64,000 nt of DNA from Nonomuraea fuscirosea (lineage in GTDB: Bacteria; Actinomycetota; Actinomycetes; Streptosporangiales; Streptosporangiaceae). Below are positions 1 through 7,857 of this stretch, piece by piece (the stretch's first letter is position 1; each line of letters begins with the position of its first letter). A program made the translations under genes and the position numbers. Under the pieces are notes generated by a model, which was given only the letters and a program-made list of their open reading frames with translations, was not told where the DNA came from and did no database searches. The stretch spans positions 1 through 64,000 of the forward strand of contig NZ_PVNG01000003.1 in assembly GCF_003001935.1 (NCBI RefSeq). The letters run 5' to 3'.

Positions 1-159
1 TCCATGGTCCCGATCGTCGCGCTGGCGGTGGCCGGTGCGAGCCAGAACTTCCCGTTCGGAGGGACGAGCATTCTGATCATGGTAGGCGTCGGCCTTGACA
101 CGGTGAAGCAGATCGAGAGCCAGCTGCAGCAGCGTAACTACGAAGGTTTCCTGCGGTAG
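1..159 (+). CDS. secY: Preprotein translocase subunit SecY, C-terminal fragment
   Basis: The window opens inside this gene. The 52 visible codons encode the end of the last membrane helix and the cytoplasmic tail, with the typical sequence [20 protein letters not shown] just before the TAG stop. SecY forms the protein-conducting channel of the Sec translocon. The position immediately upstream of adk is the normal place for secY at the end of the spc operon. The stop codon shares one base with the GTG start of adk, so the two genes are translationally coupled. Confidence 0.95.
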   Translation, partial: SMVPIVALAVAGASQNFPFGGTSILIMVGVGLDTVKQIESQLQQRNYEGFLR

Positions 160-809
160 TGCGTCTCGTCTTGGTCGGGCCCCCCGGAGCGGGTAAGGGG
201 ACACAGGCCCAGTACATCGCATCGAACCTGTCCATCCCGAAAATCTCGACAGGTGACATCTTCCGTGCCAACGTCTCGGGCGGCACGGATCTCGGCAAGC
301 TGGCCAAGACGTTCATGGACCGTGGTGACCTGGTGCCCGACGAGGTCACCATCGCCATGGTCCGCGACCGTCTGTCCGAGGACGACGCGCAGGACGGTTT
401 CCTGCTCGACGGCTTCCCGAGGAACGTCGCGCAGGCGGAGATCCTGCGCGACATGCTCAAGGACTGGGGCCAGGCGCTCGACCTCGTTCTCGAGCTCGTC
501 GTGGACGACGACGAGGTGGTCAGGCGGCTGGCCGGCAGGCGTACCTGCAGCCAGTGCGGCCGTATCTGGCACGTCGAGTTCGACGACAAGAAGGACGACA
601 GGTGTGACGCGTGCGGGGGCGCGCTCTTCCAGCGTGACGACGACAAGGAGGAGACCGTCAGGCACCGCCTGGAGGTCTACCAGGAGCAGACGGCTCCGCT
701 GGTCTCCTACTACGCCGACGAGGGCATCCTGGTGGGCGTCGACGCGACCGGGCCGGTCGAGGAGGTCACGCAGCGGGCCATGGACGCGATCCGGCCGTTC
801 ATGGGCTGA
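159..809 (+). CDS. adk: Adenylate kinase
   Basis: Catalyses the reversible reaction ATP + AMP to 2 ADP in the cytoplasm. The 216-residue protein has the P-loop GPPGAGKGT at residues 7-15, the segment DGFPRN at 84-89, and a long LID domain. The LID carries four cysteines (C130, C133, C149, C152) in C-x2-C-x15-C-x2-C spacing, the zinc-binding form found in Gram-positive adenylate kinases. The GTG start overlaps the secY stop by one base. Length and order (secY-adk-map) are standard for actinobacteria. Confidence 0.98.
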   Translation: MRLVLVGPPGAGKGTQAQYIASNLSIPKISTGDIFRANVSGGTDLGKLAKTFMDRGDLVPDEVTIAMVRDRLSEDDAQDGFLLDGFPRNVAQAEILRDMLKDWGQALDLVLELVVDDDEVVRRLAGRRTCSQCGRIWHVEFDDKKDDRCDACGGALFQRDDDKEETVRHRLEVYQEQTAPLVSYYADEGILVGVDATGPVEEVTQRAMDAIRPFMG

Positions 810-832
810 GCGCTTCATCCGACTGATTCGCG

Positions 833-860
833 GAGGTGGCACGGGTTTCCGTGCCACCTC
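833..860. terminator. Perfect 12-bp hairpin between adk and map
   Basis: Arms 833-844 and 849-860 pair perfectly around the loop GTTT. There is no T-tract after it; instead a TANNNT hexamer (TATTGT, 866-871) follows 5 nt downstream. It may be a terminator or attenuator followed by an internal promoter for map. A hairpin with the same core (GGCACGG, loop nTTT, CCGTGCC) lies between rpsD and rpoA at 5143-5170. Confidence 0.55.
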
Positions 861-921
861 GCGGCTATTGTGGGGGAATTGGGCTCCCACCGTGGCCCGT
901 TGAGACCCAGGGGGGCAAAAG

Positions 922-1731
922 ATGTTCAAACGCAACAGGCACGGCATCCAGATCAAGTCGCCGGAGCAGCTCGAGAAGATGCGCGCGGCGGGGCTGGTGG
1001 TCGGGCGCACGCTCGACCTGCTGCGGCGCTCGGTCGAGCCCGGGATGACGCCGCTCGACCTCGACGTGATCGCCGAGAAGGCGATCAGGGACGAGGGCGC
1101 GATCCCGTCGTTCAAGGGCTACCAGGGCTTTCCCGCGACGATCTGCGCGTCGGTCAACGACGAGGTCGTGCACGGCATCCCGACCGCCGTACGCAAGCTG
1201 CGCGAGGGCGACATCATCTCGATCGACTGCGGTGCGATCCTGGAGGGCTGGCACGGCGACTCCGCGGTCACGGTTCCGGTGGGTGAGGTGGACCCCAAGC
1301 TGACCGAGCTGATGCGGATCACGGAGGAGGCCATGTGGCGCGGCATCGCCGCGCTCAAGCCCGGCCGTCACCTGTCGGACATCGGCTTCGAGATCGAGCG
1401 CTACGTCAAGTCCCAGGGCCGCTTCGGCATCCCGCCCGAGTACGGCGGCCACGGCATCGGCACCGAGATGCACATGGACCCCTGGATCGCCAACCACGGC
1501 AAGCCGGGCCGGGGCCCGGCGCTCGAAGAGGGCATGTGCCTGGCCATCGAGCCCATGGTCAACCTGGGCACCGAGCGCACCCGCGTGCTGGCCGACGACT
1601 GGACCGTGGTGACGGTCGACGGGAAGTCCTCCGCACACTTCGAACACAGCGTCGCGGTGACACATAATGGACCTTGGGTGCTTACCGCCCTGGACGGGGG
1701 CGAAGAGCGCCTCGCTCAACTGCAGATCTAA
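922..1731 (+). CDS. map: Type I methionine aminopeptidase
   Basis: Removes the initiator methionine from nascent proteins. The 269-residue protein has the full set of pita-bread dimetal ligands: D102 (in SIDCG), D113 (in HGDSAV), H177 (in GGHGIG), E210 (in AIEPMV) and E241 (in FEHSVAV). The conserved substrate-side histidine is H84 in VVHGIP. Upstream lies AGGGGGGCAAAAG as a ribosome binding site. The gene follows adk as in most actinobacteria, but is separated from it by 112 bp with a hairpin and so may have its own promoter. Confidence 0.97.
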   Translation: MFKRNRHGIQIKSPEQLEKMRAAGLVVGRTLDLLRRSVEPGMTPLDLDVIAEKAIRDEGAIPSFKGYQGFPATICASVNDEVVHGIPTAVRKLREGDIISIDCGAILEGWHGDSAVTVPVGEVDPKLTELMRITEEAMWRGIAALKPGRHLSDIGFEIERYVKSQGRFGIPPEYGGHGIGTEMHMDPWIANHGKPGRGPALEEGMCLAIEPMVNLGTERTRVLADDWTVVTVDGKSSAHFEHSVAVTHNGPWVLTALDGGEERLAQLQI

Positions 1732-1746
1732 CCCGGGAGTGGTGGG

Positions 1747-2178
1747 ATGGCGAACAGCCCCGAGATGCGTGCCTCCGACGCCGACCGCGACCGGGTCGCC
1801 GCCATCCTCCGCGAGCACACCGCGCAGGGCCGCATCACCATGGACGAGTTCAACGAGCGGCTGGAGTCGCTCTACAAGGCCAAGACCTATGGTGAGCTGG
1901 CCAAACTGACCTCGGACCTCCCCGACGTCGACCTGCGGCGTCTGCCGGCCAAGGCCACGTCCGCGGCGCCCGAGCGGCGCGGCATGCACCCCGGCATGAA
2001 GGCCGCCTGGAGCGCCTGGGCGGCGGTGGCCGGCATCAACTGGACGGTCTGGGTGATCGTGGCCCTCACGAGCGGCCACCTGGTCTATCCGTGGCCGCTG
2101 TGGGTGATGGGTCCGTGGGGCGTGATCCTGCTGGTGAGCACCATCTTCGGCGGCGACGCGAACAAGAAGAGCTCCTAG
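1747..2178 (+). CDS. DUF1707 domain protein with two membrane segments
   Basis: The N-terminal 60 residues match the DUF1707/SHOCT-like pattern (MRASDADRDRVAAILREH, then MDEFNERLESLYKAKTYGEL, then DLPD). A basic linker follows and then two hydrophobic helices, about residues 90-108 and 112-130, which makes it a 2TM-type membrane protein of 143 aa. Function unknown; such proteins are common in actinobacteria. It starts 15 bp after map, with GGGAGTGGTGGG as ribosome binding site, so it is probably co-transcribed. Its presence between map and infA is unusual. Confidence 0.85.
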   Translation: MANSPEMRASDADRDRVAAILREHTAQGRITMDEFNERLESLYKAKTYGELAKLTSDLPDVDLRRLPAKATSAAPERRGMHPGMKAAWSAWAAVAGINWTVWVIVALTSGHLVYPWPLWVMGPWGVILLVSTIFGGDANKKSS

Positions 2179-2179
2179 C

Positions 2180-2235
2180 GGGACGGTCGCCGGGAAGAGT
2201 TCCTGGAGGGACGGTCGCCGGGGAGTGCTCTTGGA
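2180..2235. repeat. Tandem pair of 28-bp direct repeats
   Basis: Copies at 2180-2207 and 2208-2235 begin with GGGACGGTCGCCGGG and differ at four positions. They lie directly after the stop codon of the DUF1707 gene. No coding role is visible. Confidence 0.75.
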
Positions 2236-2359
2236 GGCCGCGCGCCGTCTTCGGCGGTTTCTGTGCTGTTGTGCACTCTGTGCATTCGTGCGCAGTCCGG
2301 ATCCGGCCGGATTCCTAACGTGAGGTGTGTCGAACAGCACGACTCACGGAGGAGCTCTC

Positions 2360-2782
2360 ATGCGTAAGATCCTTGCGGCCGCCGCCATCGCCGGCTCCGT
2401 CACCGTCGCCGGTCTGGCCGCGGCCCCCGCCGCGCAGGCCACCACGAGCACGGCCGGCAGCACGGTCAGCAGCGCCGCCGCCGCCGGCTCTCAGGGCGGC
2501 TGGGGCAAGTACTACTCCAGCAACCACAAGGCCTACACCTACGGCAAGACCTACAAGTCCTACGGCAAGGTCTACACCCACTGGTACGGCAAGGAGTACT
2601 CGCCCAAGTACGGCTACGTCTGGTTCAAGTACTACGCCGGCGGCAAGTGGTACAAGTTCTCCCACCGGTGGAACGGCTCGTACGACACGACCTGGTCGGG
2701 CAAGGGGATCAAGAAGATCTACACCTACACGTGCTGGGGCGGGAAGTACAAGTACTGCGGCCCCTCCCACCGCATCTACTAG
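2360..2782 (+). CDS. Small secreted Tyr/Gly/Lys-rich protein
   Basis: A 140-residue preprotein with a Sec signal peptide (MRKI, hydrophobic stretch, APAAQA cleavage-like site around residue 30). The mature part is very rich in Tyr, Lys, Gly and Trp, with repeated YGK/YKSYGK units and one potential disulfide (CWGGKYKYC). I do not recognise the family. The ATG is chosen because GGAGGA (2348-2353) sits 6 nt upstream; an in-frame TTG at 2327 lacks such a site and would bury the signal peptide. The gene is followed by a strong hairpin and is monocistronic, inserted between map and infA. Confidence 0.75.
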   Translation: MRKILAAAAIAGSVTVAGLAAAPAAQATTSTAGSTVSSAAAAGSQGGWGKYYSSNHKAYTYGKTYKSYGKVYTHWYGKEYSPKYGYVWFKYYAGGKWYKFSHRWNGSYDTTWSGKGIKKIYTYTCWGGKYKYCGPSHRIY

Positions 2783-2803
2783 ATGTTCCCGCAGAGGGAC
2801 GGA

Positions 2804-2841
2804 GCGAGGCCCGCCGGGCGGAAACCCCCGGCGGGCCTCGC
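2804..2841 (+). terminator. Rho-independent-like terminator after the secreted protein gene
   Basis: Fifteen-base arms 2804-2818 and 2827-2841 pair perfectly with an 8-nt loop. It lacks a long T-tract, as many high-GC actinobacterial terminators do. It separates the secreted-protein gene from the infA operon. Confidence 0.75.
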
Positions 2842-2872
2842 GTCGTGTGTCCTGAGGATTCGACACGTGGGG

Positions 2873-2878
2873 TAGACT
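2873..2878 (+). promoter_or_regulatory. Candidate -10 element of the infA-alpha operon promoter
   Basis: TAGACT in the context GGGGTAGACTC lies about 200 bp before infA, just after the preceding terminator. The same GGGTAGACTC string occurs upstream of rplM (15255-15260), and TAGACT upstream of guaB (43070-43075). No convincing -35 hexamer is visible at 17-18 bp, so this is a tentative call. Confidence 0.4.
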
Positions 2879-2896
2879 CTTACATGGTTGTGTCAG

Positions 2897-2935
2897 GACA
2901 CCTGGCACGCGTTTCGCGTTTTTGGCTCAGGTGTC
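2897..2935 (+). promoter_or_regulatory. Nested dyad in the infA leader
   Basis: GACACCTG (2897-2904) and CAGGTGTC (2928-2935) form an 8-bp inverted repeat. Inside it ACGCG (2907-2911) and CGCGT (2915-2919) form a small hairpin followed directly by TTTTT (2919-2923), a miniature terminator-like shape. The two structures could be alternative folds of the infA leader RNA. No known leader family is recognised. Confidence 0.4.
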
Positions 2936-3074
2936 GTACACTCCTTAGTCGGCTCACTATGACTTTTCACGCGTCGGCGGCCCTCGTCGGCCGTCGCTCT
3001 CTTCGAAGCGTGAAGGTCGCGGCTGCGTAGTGAACCGGAGCCTCAGACGACCGATCAGTGAAACGCGAGGAATT

Positions 3075-3296
3075 TTGGCCAAGAAAGACGGCGCCATCGA
3101 GATCGAGGGCACTGTGGTCGAATCGCTCCCGAACGCCATGTTCCGGGTGCAGCTCGACAACGGCCACAAAGTCCTGGCCCACATCAGCGGACGCATGCGG
3201 ATGCACTACATCCGGATTCTTCCCGACGACCGGGTAGTCGTTGAACTGAGCCCCTACGACCTCAGTCGTGGGCGGATCGTCTACCGATACAAGTAA
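3075..3296 (+). CDS. infA: Translation initiation factor IF-1
   Basis: IF-1 binds the ribosomal A site during initiation. The 73-residue product starts [19 protein letters not shown] and ends [11 protein letters not shown], full length for the S1-like OB-fold family. The start is a TTG codon: the protein family begins exactly there, and GCGAGGA lies just upstream, though spacing is short (4 nt). The in-frame upstream extension MNRSLRRP has no counterpart in IF-1. The weak start codon may limit IF-1 synthesis. First gene of the infA-rpmJ-rpsM-rpsK-rpsD-rpoA-rplQ cluster. Confidence 0.95.
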   Translation: MAKKDGAIEIEGTVVESLPNAMFRVQLDNGHKVLAHISGRMRMHYIRILPDDRVVVELSPYDLSRGRIVYRYK

Positions 3297-3318
3297 GACG
3301 TCTGAGGAACAAAGGACA

Positions 3319-3432
3319 ATGAAGGTAAAGCCGAGCGTCAAGAAGATCTGCGACAAGTGCAAGGTGATCCGCCGGCACGGTCGCGTCATGGTGATCTGCG
3401 ACAACCTGCGCCACAAGCAGCGTCAGGGTTAG
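3319..3432 (+). CDS. rpmJ: 50S ribosomal protein L36 (zinc-binding type)
   Basis: A 37-residue protein, too short for routine gene finding: [20 protein letters not shown] followed by [18 protein letters not shown]11, C14, C27 and H32 form the CCCH zinc ribbon of the zinc-dependent L36. AAAGGA (3311-3316) precedes the ATG by 2-3 nt. The position between infA and rpsM is canonical. Zinc-starved actinobacteria often carry a second, cysteine-free L36 elsewhere; none is in this window. Confidence 0.97.
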   Translation: MKVKPSVKKICDKCKVIRRHGRVMVICDNLRHKQRQG

Positions 3433-3440
3433 TCGCCGCA

Positions 3441-3583
3441 AGGCTTCTCCGAGTCCGCCCCGGCAGGGTGCGGGCTCGACGTATGAGAAGCCTGCATCAG
3501 TAGTCGCGTCACACACCTGAACAGGCGGCCGCTTCGCGTGAAGCGTCCGAACCGTTCAGGAGACCCCCGGTCGGAGGCCGGGG
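3441..3583 (+). promoter_or_regulatory. Structured leader between rpmJ and rpsM
   Basis: The 223-bp gap before rpsM contains three consecutive foldable elements. H1 has outer arms 3441-3449/3485-3493 and inner arms 3451-3458/3470-3477. H2 has outer arms 3516-3522/3554-3560 and inner arms 3531-3535/3540-3544. H3 has arms 3565-3570/3578-3583. The ribosome binding site AAGAAGGAGA (3636-3645) follows. This position corresponds to the place where S4 regulates the alpha operon in enterobacteria, but I see no evidence that it is the same RNA family. Confidence 0.5.
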
Positions 3584-3655
3584 CCCTCACCCCGGGCATT
3601 GGGGAGGGGTAGTGCGGCGCAAGACCTCCGCCACAAAGAAGGAGAATGCCCGACC

Positions 3656-4036
3656 ATGGCTCGCCTGGTTGGCGTCGACCTCCCCCGCGACAAGCGGCTG
3701 GAGATCGCTCTCACCTACATCTACGGAATCGGCCGCACCCGCGCCCTGGAGATCCTCCAGGCCACCGGCGTGAGCGGCGACCTCCGCGTGCACCAGCTCT
3801 CCGACACCGAGCTCGTCCCGATGCGTGACTACATCGAGGCGAACTACAAGATCGAGGGTGACCTGCGCCGCGAGGTCCAGGCCGACATCCGTCGCAAGAT
3901 CGAAATCGGTTGCTACCAGGGCATCAGGCACCGCAAGGGTCTGCCCGTCCACGGTCAGCGCACCCAGACGAACGCGCGCACCCGTAAGGGCAAGAAGAAG
4001 ACCGTCGCCGGCAAGAAGAAGCCCGGTAAGAAGTAG
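3656..4036 (+). CDS. rpsM: 30S ribosomal protein S13
   Basis: Full-length uS13 of 126 residues: begins [20 protein letters not shown], contains GIGRTRA and the conserved C-terminal [14 protein letters not shown] segment (here [19 protein letters not shown]), and ends in a lysine-rich tail that contacts 16S and P-site tRNA. The ATG at 3656 follows AAGAAGGAGA with an 10-nt spacing. An in-frame extension back to 3599 is not part of the family. Head of the rpsM-rpsK-rpsD group. Confidence 0.97.
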   Translation: MARLVGVDLPRDKRLEIALTYIYGIGRTRALEILQATGVSGDLRVHQLSDTELVPMRDYIEANYKIEGDLRREVQADIRRKIEIGCYQGIRHRKGLPVHGQRTQTNARTRKGKKKTVAGKKKPGKK

Positions 4037-4081
4037 TCCTCGCAGCCGCAGGACCGAAGACCTCAGGAGTGAAGGCCAAGG

Positions 4082-4486
4082 ATGCCTCCTAAGAGCCGCC
4101 AGGGTGCGCCGAAGAAGGTGCGCCGCAAGGAGAAGAAGAACGTCGCTCATGGGCACGCCCACATCAAGAGCACGTTCAACAACACGATCGTTTCGATCAC
4201 CGACCCCAACGGGAACGTGATCTCCTGGGCCAGCGCCGGCCACGTGGGTTTCAAGGGCTCCCGTAAGTCCACCCCGTTCGCCGCTCAGATGGCCGCCGAG
4301 AACGCCGCCCGCCGCGCCATGGAGCACGGCATGCGTAAGGTCGACGTCTTCGTGAAGGGTCCCGGCTCCGGCCGTGAGACCGCGATCCGCTCGCTGCAGG
4401 CCACCGGCCTCGAAGTGGGTTCGATCCAGGACGTCACCCCCGTTCCGCACAACGGTTGCCGGCCGCCGAAGCGCCGCCGCGTCTGA
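4082..4486 (+). CDS. rpsK: 30S ribosomal protein S11
   Basis: uS11, 134 residues, with the family core [29 protein letters not shown] and the C-terminal [18 protein letters not shown]. It sits 45 bp after rpsM and 23 bp before rpsD in the usual order. S11 forms part of the mRNA exit channel on the platform of the small subunit. Nothing unusual is seen. Confidence 0.98.
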   Translation: MPPKSRQGAPKKVRRKEKKNVAHGHAHIKSTFNNTIVSITDPNGNVISWASAGHVGFKGSRKSTPFAAQMAAENAARRAMEHGMRKVDVFVKGPGSGRETAIRSLQATGLEVGSIQDVTPVPHNGCRPPKRRRV

Positions 4487-4509
4487 CTCAGCCCAGGAGA
4501 TAGTGAGAA

Positions 4510-5136
4510 ATGGCTCGTTACACGGGCGCGGACTGCAAGCTCTGCCGTCGCGAGAAGACCAAGCTCTTCCTCAAGGGCAGCAAGTGCGAGTCCGCCAAGT
4601 GCCCCATCGAAATCCGTCCTTACCCCCCGGGTGAGCACGGCCGCGGTCGTCCAAAGGACACCGAGTACCAGCTTCAGCTTCGCGAGAAGCAGAAGACCCG
4701 CCGCATCTACGGCGTCCTCGAGAAGCAGTTCCACAACTACTACGAGGAGGCCGCGGGCAAGAGCGGCAAGTCGGGTGAGGTGCTCCTCCAGATCCTGGAG
4801 AGCCGTCTCGACAACGTCGTCTACCGCGCCGGGTTCGCGCAGTCGCGTGACGCCGCTCGCCAGCAGGTCCGTCACGGGCACATCGTGGTGAACGGCAAGA
4901 AGGTCGACATCCCGTCCTACCGCGTTCGCGAGCACGACATCATCGAGGTCCGCGAGAGCAAGCGCAACCTGCTGCCGTACGAGGTGGCCCGCGCCACCGC
5001 CGGCGAGCGCACGGTTCCCGCGTGGCTCGGCGTCGTGCCGGACAAGCTCCGCATCCTGGTGCACCAGCTGCCGGTTCGCCAGCAGATCGACACCCAGGTT
5101 CAGGAGCAGCTCATCGTCGAGTACTACTCGAAGTGA
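4510..5136 (+). CDS. rpsD: 30S ribosomal protein S4 (zinc-binding type)
   Basis: uS4 of 208 residues. The N-terminus carries a C-x2-C-x13-C-x4-C zinc finger (C9, C12, C26, C31), i.e. the zinc-containing paralogue type, as for L36 in the same operon. An S4 RNA-binding domain follows (LDNVVYRAGFAQSRDAARQQ, VNGKKVDIPSYRV). S4 is a primary 16S rRNA binder and an autoregulator of its operon in several bacteria. A hairpin follows the stop codon by 6 bp. Confidence 0.98.
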   Translation: MARYTGADCKLCRREKTKLFLKGSKCESAKCPIEIRPYPPGEHGRGRPKDTEYQLQLREKQKTRRIYGVLEKQFHNYYEEAAGKSGKSGEVLLQILESRLDNVVYRAGFAQSRDAARQQVRHGHIVVNGKKVDIPSYRVREHDIIEVRESKRNLLPYEVARATAGERTVPAWLGVVPDKLRILVHQLPVRQQIDTQVQEQLIVEYYSK

Positions 5137-5142
5137 GTGGTG

Positions 5143-5170
5143 GTTGAGGCACGGATTTCCGTGCCTCAAC
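5143..5170 (+). terminator. Perfect 12-bp hairpin between rpsD and rpoA
   Basis: Arms 5143-5154 and 5159-5170 pair perfectly around ATTT; a short TTTT follows at 5177-5180. The inner seven base pairs and loop nearly equal the adk-map hairpin at 833-860. A TANNNT hexamer (TATGCT, 5171-5176) follows at once. It could be a partial terminator that sets the ratio of ribosomal protein to rpoA mRNA, with rpoA transcription restarting downstream. Confidence 0.55.
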
Positions 5171-5233
5171 TATGCTTTTCATCGGAGTGGCGTCATATAG
5201 CGGTCGCCACACGAAAAAGGGGAGAACCCACAC

Positions 5234-6250
5234 ATGCTGATCGCTCAGCGCCCGACTCTCCTCGAAGAGTCGATCGACGACACCCGGTCCCGATTCGTCA
5301 TCGAGCCGCTGGAGCCGGGTTTCGGCTACACCATCGGCAACTCGCTGCGCCGCACGCTGCTGTCGTCCATTCCGGGCGCGGCCGTGACGAGCATTCGCAT
5401 CGAGGGCGTGCTGCACGAGTTCTCGACCGTTCCCGGGGTCAAGGAAGACGTCACCGACATCATCCTCAACCTCAAGGAACTGGTCGTCTCCTCCGAGCAC
5501 GACGAGCCGGTCGTGATGTACCTGCGCAAGCAGGGCCCGGGTGAGGTCACCGCCGCCGACATCGCGCCTCCGGCCGGTGTCGAGGTGCACAACCCCGAGC
5601 TGCGCATCGCCACGCTCAACGGCAAGGCGAAGCTGGAGATGGAGCTGACCGTCGAGCGCGGTCGCGGTTACGTCTCCGCCGCGCAGAACAAGCAGCCGGG
5701 CCAGGAGATCGGCCGGATTCCGATCGACTCGATCTACTCCCCGGTGCTCAAGGTCACCTACAAGGTCGAGGCGACCCGAGTCGAGCAGCGTACCGACTTC
5801 GACCGTCTCATCCTCGACGTCGAGACCAAGCCCGCGATGAAGCCCCGCGACGCGGTGGCCTCCGCCGGCAAGACCCTCGTCGAGCTCTTCGGCCTGGCCC
5901 GTGAGCTCAACGTCGAGGCCGAGGGCATCGACATCGGCCCGTCGCCGACCGACGCCGCCCTGGCGGCCGACCTGGCGCTGCCGATCGAGGAGCTGAACCT
6001 GACCGTTCGCTCCTACAACTGCCTCAAGCGCGAGGGCATCCACACCGTGGGTGAGCTCGTCGCCCGCAGCGAGCAGGACCTTCTCGATATAAGGAATTTC
6101 GGCGCCAAGTCGATCGAAGAGGTCAAGCAGAAGCTGCACGAGATGTCGCTGGCGCTCAAGGACTCCCCGCCCGGGTTCGACCCGAGCGCGGTGGCCGGCG
6201 GCGGCTACGACGACGACGACAGCGCGTACGTCGAGACCGAGCAGTACTGA
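5234..6250 (+). CDS. rpoA: RNA polymerase alpha subunit
   Basis: 338-residue alpha subunit. The N-terminal assembly domain has [20 protein letters not shown] and later [14 protein letters not shown]. The C-terminal domain has [20 protein letters not shown] and [15 protein letters not shown], the DNA/activator-contacting alphaCTD. An acidic tail ([15 protein letters not shown]) ends the protein. AAAAAGGGGAG precedes the ATG. Located between rpsD and rplQ as in nearly all bacteria. Confidence 0.99.
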   Translation: MLIAQRPTLLEESIDDTRSRFVIEPLEPGFGYTIGNSLRRTLLSSIPGAAVTSIRIEGVLHEFSTVPGVKEDVTDIILNLKELVVSSEHDEPVVMYLRKQGPGEVTAADIAPPAGVEVHNPELRIATLNGKAKLEMELTVERGRGYVSAAQNKQPGQEIGRIPIDSIYSPVLKVTYKVEATRVEQRTDFDRLILDVETKPAMKPRDAVASAGKTLVELFGLARELNVEAEGIDIGPSPTDAALAADLALPIEELNLTVRSYNCLKREGIHTVGELVARSEQDLLDIRNFGAKSIEEVKQKLHEMSLALKDSPPGFDPSAVAGGGYDDDDSAYVETEQY

Positions 6251-6344
6251 TCCAGATAGCGCGGGCCCCCTTCAACGGGGGGCCTGGCGGCCCGACCCCG
6301 GTACCTGGCACGGCCGGGGCGGGTGAACCCCAAGGAGAGATGAC

Positions 6345-6890
6345 ATGCCCAAGCCCACCAAGGGTGCGCGTCTTGGCGGAAGCCCGGCGCACGAGCGGCT
6401 GATCCTGGCGAACCTCGCCACCGATCTGTTCCGCCACGGCCGGATCCGCACGACGGTGACCAAGGCCAAGCGCCTGCGTCCCGTCGCGGAGCGCCTGATC
6501 ACCAAGGCGAAGAAGGGCGACATCCACAACCGTCGCCAGGTCCTGACCGTCGTTCGGGACAAGGGCGTGGTCCACCACCTCTTCACCGAGATCGCGACGA
6601 CGTTCGCCGAGCGTCCCGGCGGCTACACCCGCATCACCAAGATCGGTGCGCGTAAGGGCGACAACGCCCCGATGGCGATCATCGAACTGGTGAGCGAGCC
6701 GCTGGGTGGCGTCACGACCCGCGCCACCGAGGCTCCCGCCGCCGAGACCGCCCCTGCGGCTCCGGCTGCCGAGGCTGCTACGGAGACTGAGGCTCCCGCG
6801 GAGGCCAAGGCCAAGGCCGAGACCGCCGAGGCTCCTGAGGCCGCCGCCGAGGAGGCCCCGGCTGCCGAGGCGAAGAAGGACGAAGCCTGA
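6345..6890 (+). CDS. rplQ: 50S ribosomal protein L17 with long Ala/Glu tail
   Basis: bL17 core at residues 1-120 ([60 protein letters not shown]). This is followed by a 60-residue low-complexity tail of Ala, Glu, Pro and Lys. Tails of this kind are common in actinobacterial L17; their role is unknown. AAGGAGAGATGAC places the ribosome binding site ahead of the ATG. Last gene of the alpha operon; a strong terminator follows. Confidence 0.97.
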   Translation: MPKPTKGARLGGSPAHERLILANLATDLFRHGRIRTTVTKAKRLRPVAERLITKAKKGDIHNRRQVLTVVRDKGVVHHLFTEIATTFAERPGGYTRITKIGARKGDNAPMAIIELVSEPLGGVTTRATEAPAAETAPAAPAAEAATETEAPAEAKAKAETAEAPEAAAEEAPAAEAKKDEA

Positions 6891-6930
6891 GCTTTCGGAC
6901 CTTCAGGTTCTAGCTCGCAGAACGGCTGAG

Positions 6931-6970
6931 ACGGGCCCGGATCCCCTGACGGGGGTCCGGGCCCGTTTTT
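6931..6970 (+). terminator. Intrinsic terminator of the alpha operon
   Basis: Sixteen-base arms (6931-6946 and 6951-6966) with one G-U wobble and a 4-nt loop, followed by TTTT(T). It lies 40 bp after rplQ and 20 bp before truA, so truA depends on read-through or a promoter within the terminator region. Confidence 0.9.
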
Positions 6971-6990
6971 CATCCCCGGGAGGGAACATC

Positions 6991-7857
6991 GTGGTACGGC
7001 TCCGCCTCGACCTCGCGTACGACGGGACCGGCTTCTCCGGCTGGGCCAGGCAGCCGGGGCTGCGTACGGTCCAGGGGGAGATCGAGCAGGCAATCGGACG
7101 AATCCTGCGCCTCGGCGAGCCGGCCATGCTGACCGTGGCCGGGCGTACCGACGCGGGGGTGCACGCGCGGGGGCAGGTGGCTCACGTGGACGTGCCGGAG
7201 GACAGGCTGGGGGAGCTCGACGGGAACCGGGGGCCTCTGTCCATCGATGAGAGGCTCGCTGCGCTCGTCAGACGGTTCGGTGGTGTCCTGGGCCCAGATG
7301 TACGGATATATCGGGTCTCCGTGGCTCCTGAGGGCTTTGACGCACGGTTCTCGGCGATGTTCCGGCGGTACGCGTACCGCGTGAGTGACGCGCCGGGAGG
7401 CGTCGACCCGCTGCGCCGCTGGGAGATCGTCTGGCACAACCGGCCGCTGGACCTCGGCGCGCTCAACGCCGCCGCCGCGCGGCTGCTCGGCGAGCACGAC
7501 TTCGCCGCCTTCTGCAAGAAGCGCGAAGGCGCCACCACGATCAGGGAACTGCAGCGGCTGGACTGGGTGCGCGGGCCGGACGGGGTGCTGGTCGCCACCG
7601 TCGTCGCCGACGCCTTCTGCCACTCCATGGTCCGAGCCCTGGTCGGCTCGCTGCTGGCGGCCGCGGACGGTCGACGGCCGGTCGAGTGGCCGGGGGAGGT
7701 GCTGCGGCGGGGGGTGCGCGACTCGGGGGTGCACGTGGCTCCGGCGCACGGGCTCTGTCTGGAAGAGGTGGGCTACCCGGCCCCGTCCAACCTCGCGGCC
7801 CGCGCCGTGGCTACGCGACGGGTCCGGACGGTGACCGAGCAGCTCCCGTCCGAGTAG
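6991..7857 (+). CDS. truA: tRNA pseudouridine(38-40) synthase
   Basis: 288 residues. TruA isomerises uridines 38-40 in the anticodon arm of tRNA. The N-terminal [20 protein letters not shown] and the catalytic aspartate motif [13 protein letters not shown] are intact, as are FRRYAYRV and [15 protein letters not shown]. The GTG start at 6991 is chosen because GGGAGGG (6978-6984) lies 6 nt upstream and homologues start there; the frame is open further upstream only because it overlaps rplQ. Usual neighbour of rplQ. Confidence 0.96.
   Translation: MVRLRLDLAYDGTGFSGWARQPGLRTVQGEIEQAIGRILRLGEPAMLTVAGRTDAGVHARGQVAHVDVPEDRLGELDGNRGPLSIDERLAALVRRFGGVLGPDVRIYRVSVAPEGFDARFSAMFRRYAYRVSDAPGGVDPLRRWEIVWHNRPLDLGALNAAAARLLGEHDFAAFCKKREGATTIRELQRLDWVRGPDGVLVATVVADAFCHSMVRALVGSLLAAADGRRPVEWPGEVLRRGVRDSGVHVAPAHGLCLEEVGYPAPSNLAARAVATRRVRTVTEQLPSE

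Noticed and set aside
865-2340. A 491-codon minus-strand frame opposite map
   Set aside because: Antisense to map and the DUF1707 gene, with no family match and shadow-type composition.
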